This document shows, piece after piece, positions 33,554 through 41,272 of a DNA stretch of 64,000 bases; positions within the stretch are counted from its first letter, which is position 1; each line of letters opens with the position of its first letter. The stretch lies in NCBI GenBank assembly GCA_000802095.1, contig JUEB01000033.1, positions 372,001 through 436,000 of the forward strand, given 5' to 3'. A program made the translations under genes and the position numbers. The notes under the pieces were generated by a model. That model did no database searches. It saw nothing but the letters and a program-made list of their open reading frames with translations, and was not told where the DNA came from. Source of the DNA: Peptococcaceae bacterium BICA1-7. Lineage in GTDB: Bacteria > Bacillota > Desulfotomaculia > Desulfotomaculales > Desulfocucumaceae.

Positions 33554-35752
33554 CTAAAGCAGCGGGTCCATGGTCAGCGCCGGGTGCCCCTTCTCTTCCA
33601 GGAAGCTCATAATCTCATCCCCGGAGGTGCCGATGGACTCATCGGCAATCTTATCCACGAAGTCCCTGCCAAGGCCTGCATTTTCGGCAGCCTCTTCCAG
33701 CAGGGAGCGAAGCTCGTCTTTAAGTGCCCTGGGAAGCCATACCAGGCGGCCCAGCCCTCCGTCGGCAGGCACGAATTTGCGGGAGCCCAGGTAGGACTTG
33801 CCGCAGCCCATGAATCCGGGCATCTGCGCGCCGGCGCCAATGGTTCCGGCCAGGGTGGAGAAGGTCATGCCGGACGGGGTCATGCCCCCGTGCTCACGGT
33901 TGACCACCATAAAGCCGTTGCACTCGGGCACCATGGCCAGTATGCACTCAAAGCAGCCGCAGGAGGTCATGGGGTACTCCATAATGGTGTAGAAGTTGAC
34001 GTTGGTAATGTTCCTCTGGGAGTTATTGAAGCAGAACTGGTTAAAGGACTCCCACTGGCCCTTGAAATCATCCAGAACACCCTCCTTGGGTATGGGCTGG
34101 TTAGCCCCATGGGGATTGATCTCATAGGCCGCCTTGGCATCCAGCCAGCTTACCGCTCCGCAAAGGCCCACCCTCTCGGGGGCAACCACGCAGACATGGG
34201 TGGGGGCGAAGGACTGGCACAGGGTGCAGGAGTAGAAGGTGTCCACTTTCTCGTCCTGCAGCTCCTTTAAGCGGTCGTCTCTCTTATGGTAGTAGCTGCG
34301 GGCTACATCCCTCATTTCCAGAACCTTTTGCTCGTCGGTGTACAATGTGATCTGAACCCGGTCCACAATGGCCGAGAACTCAGTCTTGAACTTGGCATAA
34401 AGAATCTTGCCTATATCCTTCATGCGGAAGCCCTTGCCGTAGGCATCCTTGGAGATACGGACCCAGTTGATGTCCCTTTGGGCCACGTGCCACAAACCCT
34501 CGCCGTAGTTGGTGAAGTAGTGAATGCGGCGCTCCAGCACAGGCTCAAAGTCTTCCTGCATTTTACGGCCGTAAACATCCACCACTATGCCAATGGGCAG
34601 CCTGCTGCCTGGCTCCAGGCCATCGATGTCAGGCCCCACCAGCTCAACCCGGCCGTCTTCGATCTCATCCTCTCCCACCATACGCACCAGCTCAAAGCCG
34701 GGGGTCTTTTGGCCGCCGAATTCTACGAACATGTCCTTCTTGCGGATGGACTCACCCTCGAAGGCCGGGCCCACGGTGATGGGCACATCGATGTCAATGG
34801 CGGTGATCTTGATGCCCCGGACCTCTAAGCAGGTCTGCACCAGCTTGTCGTAGTCGGGCTGGGATACATACCAGTCCTTTATTTGCTGGTCTTCGGGAAC
34901 CTCCTGATCGGTAATTACCGGGAAGCCAACATTAATGGCTCCCATGCAGGCCGCTGTTTTAACCATGTCATGCTCGCCCAGGTATAGTATGAAGGCCAGC
35001 ACCCGGCGCTGCTGGTAGTCCCGCTGGGCGTCGTAGTCGCCGGGCTTGATGCCTCCGAACATCATGCCGGCCCGCAGGGCGAAGTTGGCCGCGTGCACCA
35101 CCTGGGTGAAATTGCCCAGGGGGAAGGCTATGTAGTCAACTCCAAGCTTTACGTTCTCTTCCAGCAGCTGCTCGATGATCTCATCGCACAAAAAGAGCAT
35201 CAGGCCCTTGGCCATGAAGCTGTCCACCAGCTTCTTGGCGGCCTTGCCGTCTTTGGCCCGGCCCACTATAACGGCCTCGCCGGGAATGGTCCAGTCCACC
35301 AGCTTGGTGCCGTACATACGGACTACGGGGTCTCCCAGGAATCCGGTCCAGGGAGGTGTGTGCAGCGGTTTTTCAGGGGTATTTCTTATATAGCGCACCG
35401 CCTCAATGATGTCTGCGGCGTACCAGGTGGCCTCGCCCCACTTTCTGGCGTTGGCAAAGGTCCTTTGTTCTTTGACCTGGGCGCGTAATTTATTCAGCAC
35501 CGGGACGCAGTCTCCCAGGGTCCTTATTTCCTCTCCACTTAGACAGCGAATTACCGGTAAAAAATAGGCAGTGTCCGGATAGCCCACCGGGTGATCGCTG
35601 CCGTACCGGCGAATGGCCATGTTTAGCAGTATCTCAGCATAGCTCAAGGCGGTAATAGCGCCCTCATAGGCTTCTTTAAACAGTTTTTTTGGTTCCTTGC
35701 CGGGCTCTACTGTTCCTTCAAATATTTGATCAAAATTAACGGCTTCGGCCAT
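33554..35752 (-). CDS. acsB: acetyl-CoA synthase, CODH/ACS alpha subunit
   Basis: The product has 732 residues from ATG 35752, with AAAGGAGG seven bases upstream. The A-cluster ligands are Cys509, Cys512, Cys521 and Cys531 (CTLCQSFAPTHVC...GLC) plus Cys598 and Cys600 in SCGCFEC, the same spacing as the Moorella enzyme shifted by three. AcsB joins a methyl group from the corrinoid protein, CO from CO dehydrogenase and CoA to make acetyl-CoA in the Wood-Ljungdahl pathway, or runs in reverse. It follows cooS with a 165-bp gap holding a repeat. The corrinoid protein and methyltransferase genes (acsC, acsD, acsE) are not in the window. Confidence 0.97.
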   Translation of the reverse strand: MAEAVNFDQIFEGTVEPGKEPKKLFKEAYEGAITALSYAEILLNMAIRRYGSDHPVGYPDTAYFLPVIRCLSGEEIRTLGDCVPVLNKLRAQVKEQRTFANARKWGEATWYAADIIEAVRYIRNTPEKPLHTPPWTGFLGDPVVRMYGTKLVDWTIPGEAVIVGRAKDGKAAKKLVDSFMAKGLMLFLCDEIIEQLLEENVKLGVDYIAFPLGNFTQVVHAANFALRAGMMFGGIKPGDYDAQRDYQQRRVLAFILYLGEHDMVKTAACMGAINVGFPVITDQEVPEDQQIKDWYVSQPDYDKLVQTCLEVRGIKITAIDIDVPITVGPAFEGESIRKKDMFVEFGGQKTPGFELVRMVGEDEIEDGRVELVGPDIDGLEPGSRLPIGIVVDVYGRKMQEDFEPVLERRIHYFTNYGEGLWHVAQRDINWVRISKDAYGKGFRMKDIGKILYAKFKTEFSAIVDRVQITLYTDEQKVLEMRDVARSYYHKRDDRLKELQDEKVDTFYSCTLCQSFAPTHVCVVAPERVGLCGAVSWLDAKAAYEINPHGANQPIPKEGVLDDFKGQWESFNQFCFNNSQRNITNVNFYTIMEYPMTSCGCFECILAMVPECNGFMVVNREHGGMTPSGMTFSTLAGTIGAGAQMPGFMGCGKSYLGSRKFVPADGGLGRLVWLPRALKDELRSLLEEAAENAGLGRDFVDKIADESIGTSGDEIMSFLEEKGHPALTMDPLL

Positions 35753-35767
35753 TTTTGCATCCTCCTT

Positions 35768-35917
35768 TGTTAATTGGGGACATACTTCCAACCCCAAAAC
35801 ATAGGAATTGGAAATTGGGAATTAGGAATTGGGGGGAGGACAAAAGCCATCCCGATCGGGGACATTCCTCCGGCCCCCAAAGCGATTCATATCAGGGAGG
35901 TGTGTCCCCATTCCTTA
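35768..35917. repeat. GGGGACA repeats between cooS and acsB
   Basis: AATTGGGGACATACTTCC at 35773 and ATCGGGGACATTCCTCCG at 35851, with GTGTCCCCATTCC at 35901-35913, belong to the family after acsB. The direct word ATTGGAAATTGG / ATTAGGAATTGG lies between them. The intervening DNA separates two co-oriented genes that must work together, so the hairpins may tune relative expression. Confidence 0.6.
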
Positions 35918-37939
35918 TTACCAGTTACGGCACAGCGCGGTTTCCAGGTCATCGGCCACCTGTCTGTGCACTTTCAGCTTCCAGGTGCGGTATTCCAGGG
36001 CACTTATTAATTTTTCAATGGATACCTGGATATCCGGCTCGAGGATGAAGTATCCGCCGAAAACATCACCGGCTATCTGGGTGAGTATGCTGTAGATAAG
36101 ATCCGAGCCTTCCACAGGCGGCATTGTGCCCACCTGGGTAGGCATGCCTATGGTGAGAGCCCAGGTGCCGATGCTGGTGGCCTTGCCGCTCATTGCCTCT
36201 GGGGCTGACGCCACGAAGGGCACCTTGGGGGTGTCCACGCCGAGGTCTTCGGCCATGGCCATCAAAAGCTCGGCCGCCCTGGAGTTGTCTACACAGGAGC
36301 CCACGTGCAGCACCGGGGGAAGGCCGTATTTAAGGTTGGCATTTTTGGATATGCGGCTGTAAAAGCTCTTCAGCCCGGGGCCGCAGTACTGATCCACCGT
36401 GTCCGGGTCCATCAGCCCTGCCTTGGCGCAGGCCTGGGCATGGCAGCCGGTGGAGATCATAAATACATCGTTTTTCAAAAGTGCCTTGGCAATCTCAAGG
36501 TGGGCCTGATCCTGGAAGGTTTTCAGGTTGTTGCACCCGGCCATCAGGACCACACCCTTTATTTCACCGGACAGTATGGCGTCGTTCAGCACTCTTACCG
36601 GGTTGTCCGGGTTCACGGACTTAAATAGATCAAAAATTGCCTCCAGGCTCCAGCCGGCAACCACCTTGTTTTTAACATTTGGTATATGGACGGGCCTGGT
36701 TCCCCTTTCCCTGAAGGCATCTATAGCCTGGCGGATTACATCTTTGGCGCACTCCATGGCCTTGCCCTCCTGGTAGTCCATGTGGGCGGCGCCGGGTTGC
36801 TTTACTATGTCCGAGGTGGTGATAAGCCTGGTGCCGTAGCACTGGGCAATGGTGTTGAGGCTGGGCATTATGCACTGCACGTCCACCACCATGGCATCAA
36901 CCGACCCGGTGCAGATGGCCAGTTCCTGGGAGGCGAAGGAGGTCACAATAGGAACTCCCTGGCGCATCAGCACCTCGTTCCCGGTACAGCATATCCCTGA
37001 GAGCTGAATGCCCTCTGCTCCGGCCGCCCTGGCCTCTCCCTCAAGGTCACGGGCCGCTGCCACAATCATTTCACTGAGTAAGGGGTTGTGGCCGTGCACT
37101 ATTATATTAACTTTTTTAGGCTGGAGCACTCCCATGTTGGCCTCGCTCAGAACAGGCTGCGGGGTGCCGAAAATAATGTCGGACAGGTCGGTGGCTATCC
37201 ACTTCCCGGCCAGGTCGGCCAGACCTACCCGGACAGCGCTGAATACCAGGTTCACGGGGTCATTGTCCATGCCCACATGGGCCTGGGTGACCAGATCGGA
37301 AATGGTGGCGTGGATGCCGTGGGGCATGACCATGTGGCTGCGGTATACCTCATTGCGGTCTGCGGTAACCATTTTGGAAATCCAGGTGGCCTCTCCCTCG
37401 CCCTTAAGCCTCTTAAAGTCCTCAATGGCAAGTTCCGCAAGCTCCCTGGCCAGGGTAAGTGTTTCTTTTCCCTCGGTTGTGATGCCTACCTTTTTACATA
37501 TGCGCGCCAGCTTCTCAGGGTCCTTTATGGAGTAGTCCGGCGCATGCCCATCGGCAATCATGTGCAGCACGTGGGCTATGTGGTTTCCGTGCTGGGCGTG
37601 GGAGGCGCAGCCGGTAAGTATCATCAGGCCCACGCTCCTGGCCACAATGGTCCACTCATTGGCGCCGCAGATTCCACGGCTGGCAGGGCCTTCGTCGGAC
37701 TTAATCCTGCAGGGGCCCATCATGCAGAAGCGGCAGCAGATTCCCTTATAGCCGAACTGACACTGGGGCTGCTGGGCCAGCACACGGTCAAAGGCAGTAA
37801 TAATGTTGTTTTCCCTTGCATTTTCAATCATTTCCAGTACGGCCGGGTCAACAGACCTATTTATGCTTTTGGGGTCAATTACCCGTGGCGTCTTATTGCT
37901 TGGCCGGTGGGTAAGGCTTGTGTCCCTGAATCTTGGCAT
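35918..37939 (-). CDS. cooS: nickel carbon monoxide dehydrogenase catalytic subunit
   Basis: The product has 673 residues from ATG 37939 with AAGGAGG nine bases upstream. N-terminal cysteines in CQFGYKGICCRFCMMGPCRI bind the D and B clusters; later Cys residues in GICCTGNE, MAGCNNLK, STGCHAQACAKAG and HVGSCVDNSR supply the C-cluster (Ni-4Fe-5S) region, together with the expected His residues in ASHAQHGNHIAH. It reduces CO2 to CO for acetyl-CoA synthase or oxidises CO, with electrons to ferredoxin. It is the first gene of the leftward operon with acsB and has a long regulated leader. Confidence 0.97.
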   Translation of the reverse strand: MPRFRDTSLTHRPSNKTPRVIDPKSINRSVDPAVLEMIENARENNIITAFDRVLAQQPQCQFGYKGICCRFCMMGPCRIKSDEGPASRGICGANEWTIVARSVGLMILTGCASHAQHGNHIAHVLHMIADGHAPDYSIKDPEKLARICKKVGITTEGKETLTLARELAELAIEDFKRLKGEGEATWISKMVTADRNEVYRSHMVMPHGIHATISDLVTQAHVGMDNDPVNLVFSAVRVGLADLAGKWIATDLSDIIFGTPQPVLSEANMGVLQPKKVNIIVHGHNPLLSEMIVAAARDLEGEARAAGAEGIQLSGICCTGNEVLMRQGVPIVTSFASQELAICTGSVDAMVVDVQCIMPSLNTIAQCYGTRLITTSDIVKQPGAAHMDYQEGKAMECAKDVIRQAIDAFRERGTRPVHIPNVKNKVVAGWSLEAIFDLFKSVNPDNPVRVLNDAILSGEIKGVVLMAGCNNLKTFQDQAHLEIAKALLKNDVFMISTGCHAQACAKAGLMDPDTVDQYCGPGLKSFYSRISKNANLKYGLPPVLHVGSCVDNSRAAELLMAMAEDLGVDTPKVPFVASAPEAMSGKATSIGTWALTIGMPTQVGTMPPVEGSDLIYSILTQIAGDVFGGYFILEPDIQVSIEKLISALEYRTWKLKVHRQVADDLETALCRNW

Positions 37940-38087
37940 TGCATTTTCCTCCTTCATGAAATGACAATTACGATACCGGGCAGAGTTTTTGCATTGATCT
38001 TTTGGTGACGGCTATAATTTTTTAGTTGTAGAAAGAAAAATAAAGTTTGACCACCTCCCCCCGGTAGCATCTTATTAGAGTACTTCG

Positions 38088-38120
38088 CAAAAAAGATGCG
38101 CCGGAATGGACATCCGGCGC
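38088..38120 (-). terminator. terminator-like hairpin in the cooS leader
   Basis: Read leftward, GCGCCGGA TGTCCAT TCCGGCGC is followed by ATCTTTTTTGCG. It is a GC-rich 8-bp stem with a U-run, about 40 bases after the predicted sigma-54 start and 150 bases before cooS. It should stop some transcripts unless prevented, i.e. act as an attenuator; the alternative is that it ends an unseen short transcript. Confidence 0.65.
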
Positions 38121-38169
38121 TAAAAATAAGGAGTAACAACAAGGTCTAGCCATCCCACCGGCTAAAGAC

Positions 38170-38184
38170 GCAAATGTGGTGCCA
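38170..38184 (-). promoter_or_regulatory. sigma-54 (-24/-12) promoter of cooS-acsB
   Basis: On the minus strand TGGCACCACATTTGC matches the sigma-54 consensus TGGCAC-N5-TTGC, with GG and GC ten bases apart. It points toward cooS, 230 bases before its ATG. A sigma-54 activator gene lies at the far end of the operon. Confidence 0.8.
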
Positions 38185-38238
38185 GTACACTTTTCACCGC
38201 CATATAAGCTTTTTGAATAATTGGGTGAGTGCGAAAGA

Positions 38239-38338
38239 TTGCGTTATGCAATGGCTATGTTTTCAAAAAGATATTGCTTTTTGCATATAAACCCCTGTAT
38301 TTGCTGGTGAAACAGAAGATTAATTGCATAATGCAATT
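38239..38338. promoter_or_regulatory. three TTGCATAATGCAA-like dyads, candidate activator sites
   Basis: AATTGCATAATGCAATT (38322-38338) is a perfect 8+1+8 dyad. TTGCGTTATGCAA (38239-38251) is the same site with one mismatch. ATATTGCTTTTTGCATAT (38271-38288) is a looser third copy. Relative to the predicted sigma-54 start they lie about 85, 120 and 170 bases upstream, the usual place for enhancer sites. They also lie upstream of the divergent promoter at 38470. Confidence 0.65.
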
Positions 38339-38469
38339 TAATAATAAAATGATTTCAAGCTGCAATTCCCAGTTAAGCAGCTGGCGGGCATATATTTAAA
38401 AATTTATCAGTCAATTTTTTTTATAAGTTAAGAATAAGTAAGTTTAATGGATAATAACACCTCTTATTA

Positions 38470-38498
38470 TTGACATATGACCATTATAAAAATATAAT
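38470..38498 (+). promoter_or_regulatory. consensus sigma-70 promoter of the NifX/MinD/Mrp/Hdr cluster
   Basis: TTGACA at 38470-38475 and TATAAT at 38493-38498 are separated by exactly 17 bases. The first start codon is 40 bases downstream. A perfect promoter suggests high or constitutive expression. Confidence 0.88.
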
Positions 38499-38537
38499 TA
38501 TTATGAAATTATGTCCATAAGTTCGGGGGGTTGCTTT

Positions 38538-38900
38538 ATGAAAACGGTGGTCACCGCACAGGGGCAGTACCTTGACAGCCTGGTGGATCTCCGGTTTGGA
38601 AGGTGCAGCTGGTTTATTGTGGCCGATACAAAAACCGGCCGGTTTAAGGCGGTAAGCAATGAAAAAAATTATGAGTCCTCCCAGGGAGCGGGTATACAGG
38701 CTGCCAATAATGTTACCCGCCTGGGGGCTCAGTCTGTTATCACCGGGCACTGCGGGCCCAAGGCCTTTCGGGTGCTGCAGGCCGCAGGCATAAAGGTGTA
38801 TTCCGGCGGCGGGGGAACAGTGGCGGAAATGCTGGACAGGTTTAAAAAGGGAGATCTGAAAGAGACGGAGACTGCTGATGTGGAAGGCCATTGGGCATAG
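38538..38900 (+). CDS. NifX/NifB-type dinitrogenase cofactor-domain protein
   Basis: The product has 120 residues from ATG 38538. Residues 1-100 follow the NifX/NafY-like fold (VDLRFGRCSWFIVADTKTG, SSQGAGIQAANNV, AQSVITGHCGPKAFRVLQAA, YSGGGGTVAEML). Such proteins carry iron-sulfur or iron-molybdenum precursors; outside nitrogen fixation they occur with MinD-type ATPases in anaerobes. It is the first gene of a rightward cluster divergent from cooS, consistent with metallocluster handling for CODH/ACS or Hdr proteins. That link is inferred. Confidence 0.85.
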   Translation: MKTVVTAQGQYLDSLVDLRFGRCSWFIVADTKTGRFKAVSNEKNYESSQGAGIQAANNVTRLGAQSVITGHCGPKAFRVLQAAGIKVYSGGGGTVAEMLDRFKKGDLKETETADVEGHWA

Positions 38901-38928
38901 TTACCCATGGCTGTGAGGGGGTGCTTAT

Positions 38929-39120
38929 ATGCCTGGAAGGGATGGAACAGGTAATTCCGGCAAGGGTCAGGGAGGGTGCGGCAATAGTAATAACACTAAA
39001 GGCGCCGGTCAGAAGAAGGTATCAGGTTGTGGAGGAAAAGGTAAAGGCTCTGCCCCCGGAGGAGGAGGCCAGGGCCGGGGATGCGGACAGGGAAAGGCTG
39101 ATGGAGGCTGCAGGCAATAA
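38929..39120 (+). CDS. short Gly/Cys-rich MPG protein (DUF5320-like)
   Basis: The product has 63 residues beginning MPGRDGTGNSGKGQGGCGNS, with GAGGGGG before the ATG. More than a third of the residues are Gly and there are five Cys. The start resembles the MPGxDGTGPxG family found beside NifX- and MinD-like genes. The competing frame 38891-39127 gives an ordinary-looking peptide but lacks the family start. It may be a small metal or cluster carrier. Confidence 0.65.
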   Translation: MPGRDGTGNSGKGQGGCGNSNNTKGAGQKKVSGCGGKGKGSAPGGGGQGRGCGQGKADGGCRQ

Positions 39121-39140
39121 GTCTTAAGGGGGTATTTTAA

Positions 39141-39461
39141 ATGCCGGGTTTTAACGGAAATGGCCCGCTAAGCAGGGGTCCATTTACAGGAAAAGGGCAG
39201 GGTTATTGTATTGCTGAGGTAGGAAAGGGTACTTCCCGGGGATTTGGCTGTGGACGGGGGGCCGGCCGTGGCCGGAAAAACTGCCGTAATACAGCAGAAA
39301 AGCCATTTCGTGGCGGTTCAGCCCAGGCCTTCACACCGGGAGCTAAAACCACCGGGGGCGGCAGGCAGGAGCTAGATTTGCTCAGAGAGCGGGTTAAGTG
39401 CCTTGAGGCAGCTCTGGAGCTGGTCACAAAAGAAAGAGACCAGGGCCAGGTAAAAGATTAA
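39141..39461 (+). CDS. DUF5320-type MPG protein with coiled-coil tail
   Basis: The product has 106 residues. It begins MPGFNGNGPLSRGPFTGKGQ, the typical DUF5320 signature (MPGxxGxGPxxxGPxTGxGxG), includes Cys-containing GYCIAEV and GFGCGRGAGRGRKNC, and ends in a predicted coiled coil (LDLLRERVKCLEAALELVTK). Its function is unknown; the family is consistently linked with NifX and P-loop ATPase genes in anaerobes, as here. Confidence 0.8.
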   Translation: MPGFNGNGPLSRGPFTGKGQGYCIAEVGKGTSRGFGCGRGAGRGRKNCRNTAEKPFRGGSAQAFTPGAKTTGGGRQELDLLRERVKCLEAALELVTKERDQGQVKD

Positions 39462-39484
39462 GTGCCCTTGCAGGGGGAGTATAA

Positions 39485-40342
39485 ATGTTGGACATTACTG
39501 TGGCTATTGCCAGCGGCAAGGGGGGAACGGGAAAAACCACCGTTTCCTCCAATCTTGCCCTGGCGGCCTCCCGGGCCGGCTGTGAGGTCTATTATGTTGA
39601 CTGTGATGTGGAAGAGCCCAACGGGCACCTTTTTTTAAAGCCCCGTATCACCGGCGCCCGGCATATTCATGTGCCGGTGCCGGCTGTTGATGAGGAAAAG
39701 TGCACCCACTGCGGCCTGTGCTCGGAAATATGCCAGTACAGTGCAATTGTCTGCCTTGAAAAAACCATTTTAACCTTTGATAAGATGTGCCACGGGTGCG
39801 GCGGGTGCGCTTATGTGTGTCCCGCGGGGGCCATCAGTGAACGGGGCAGAGACATAGGAGTCCTGGAGGAGGGACACTCCGGCCCTATTGGCTTTGTTCA
39901 CGGGAGGCTGACCATCGGTGAGGCCATGAGCCCTCCGCTGATAAAGGCGGTGCTGGCGGCAGGGAAAAAGGATGTATTGAGAATAATTGACTCCCCGCCG
40001 GGCACCTCCTGCCCGGTGATTACTTCTATTAAAAGCGCCGATTACGTCATTCTGGTTACCGAGCCAACCCCCTTTGGGATTAATGACCTGGGGCTGGCCA
40101 TAGATATGGTCAGGGAGCTGGGTATTCCCTTCTCTGTAGTGGTAAACCGGTCGGAAGCCGGTAATCATCTGGCCGGCGACTACTGCAGGGAAAGGGGAGT
40201 GGGAATACTGGCGGAGATTCCGGATGATCGAAGGGTTGCCGAGGCCTACTCAGTAGGTGAACTGGTATTTGATACCCTGCCGGATTTTCGGGGCTATTTT
40301 ACCGATTTATTAATTTCCCTCGGGAAAGAGGCTAAAAGATGA
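39485..40342 (+). CDS. MinD/ParA-type ATPase with inserted 2[4Fe-4S] ferredoxin domain
   Basis: The product has 285 residues. A deviant Walker A, SGKGGTGKTT, lies at about 10-19. A ferredoxin insert at 63-115 carries CTHCGLCSEICQ and CHGCGGCAYVCP. A switch II/Walker B region IIDSPPGTSCPV follows. The enzyme is cytoplasmic. Such ferredoxin-MinD proteins occur in pairs and are thought to act in cluster assembly or redox-linked metal insertion. It overlaps the next paralogue by four bases (ATGA), so the pair is made together. Confidence 0.9.
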   Translation: MLDITVAIASGKGGTGKTTVSSNLALAASRAGCEVYYVDCDVEEPNGHLFLKPRITGARHIHVPVPAVDEEKCTHCGLCSEICQYSAIVCLEKTILTFDKMCHGCGGCAYVCPAGAISERGRDIGVLEEGHSGPIGFVHGRLTIGEAMSPPLIKAVLAAGKKDVLRIIDSPPGTSCPVITSIKSADYVILVTEPTPFGINDLGLAIDMVRELGIPFSVVVNRSEAGNHLAGDYCRERGVGILAEIPDDRRVAEAYSVGELVFDTLPDFRGYFTDLLISLGKEAKR

Positions 40343-41241
40343 AGGAAATAGTTGTTATCAGTGGTAAGGGGGGGGCCGGAAAGACAAGCCTGGCGGCCTC
40401 ACTGGCCGCCCTGGCCGGCAGGGCGGTGGCGGCGGACTGTGATGTGGACGCAGCCGATCTGCATCTGGTGATGAGCCCCCGTACAATAAGGGCAGAAAAC
40501 TTTTTCGGGGGTAAGAAAGCCTCGGTCAATCCGGCCAGGTGCAGCGGCTGCGGCAGGTGTAAGGATCTCTGCCGGTTTGAGGCTATTACCAGGGATGAGG
40601 AAGGCTCTGTCTATGAGGTTGATGCCCTTAGCTGTGAGGGGTGCGGGGTTTGCAGCTATTTTTGTCCGGAAAAAGCAATTGACTTTAAGCTGGTGGTGAA
40701 CGGCCAGTGGTTTGTTTCCGATACTCCCTACGGGCCTATGGTACATGCCAGGCTGGGCGTGGCGGAAGAGAACTCGGGCAAGCTGGTGGCCCTGGTGAGA
40801 AAGCAGGCCAGGATAATTGCCGAAAGGGAGGGGATTCCCTTTATAATTGTGGATGGCCCTCCCGGCCTCGGGTGTCCTGTGATAGCCTCAATAACAGGAG
40901 CTGACGCGGTATTGATTGTTACCGAGCCCACTGTTTCAGGAGAGCACGACATGGAGAGGGTGTCCCGGCTGGCCGCTTACTTCAATATACCTGCATACCT
41001 TTGTGTCAATAAGTATGACATTAATCCCGGGCTGAGCAAAAAGATATCTGACAGGGCCAGGGCTGACGGCCTTAAGGTGCTGGGAGGGATTCATTACGAC
41101 AGGTCTGTTACCGAAGCCCAGATAAAAAAGCAGCCGGTGGCGGCCTTAAATGGCTCTACTGCTTCGGAAGATATGCGGAAGATCTGGATTAATCTGGTGG
41201 ACCAAATAAAGAAGGAAAAAAGAGAGGAGGGAAGAGTGTAG
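40339..41241 (+). CDS. second MinD/ParA-type ATPase with ferredoxin domain
   Basis: The product has 300 residues, a paralogue of the upstream gene. Walker A is SGKGGAGKTS; the ferredoxin insert has CSGCGRCKDLCR and CEGCGVCSYFCP; the later motif is IVDGPPGLGCPVI. The ATGA overlap with the upstream gene indicates a heterodimer or strict co-expression. It probably works with the NifX-like and Mrp proteins in delivering iron-sulfur or nickel clusters. It could be mistaken for CooC, but CooC lacks the ferredoxin insert. Confidence 0.9.
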   Translation: MKEIVVISGKGGAGKTSLAASLAALAGRAVAADCDVDAADLHLVMSPRTIRAENFFGGKKASVNPARCSGCGRCKDLCRFEAITRDEEGSVYEVDALSCEGCGVCSYFCPEKAIDFKLVVNGQWFVSDTPYGPMVHARLGVAEENSGKLVALVRKQARIIAEREGIPFIIVDGPPGLGCPVIASITGADAVLIVTEPTVSGEHDMERVSRLAAYFNIPAYLCVNKYDINPGLSKKISDRARADGLKVLGGIHYDRSVTEAQIKKQPVAALNGSTASEDMRKIWINLVDQIKKEKREEGRV

Positions 41242-41272
41242 CCATAATATAAGGACGGGGGAGGAAAGGTTT

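Noticed and set aside
33570-38008. Long plus-strand ORFs antisense to acsB and cooS (up to 306 codons)
   Set aside because: They are shadows of highly biased GC-rich coding sequence; they have no start signals or recognisable domains.
38891-39127. 78-residue ORF overlapping the end of the NifX-like gene
   Set aside because: It competes with the DUF5320-like frame at 38929, which has a ribosome binding site and the MPG family start.
39485-41241. Annotation of the paired ATPases as CooC (CODH nickel-insertion ATPase)
   Set aside because: Both contain a two-cluster ferredoxin insert, which CooC lacks; they fit the ferredoxin-MinD family instead.
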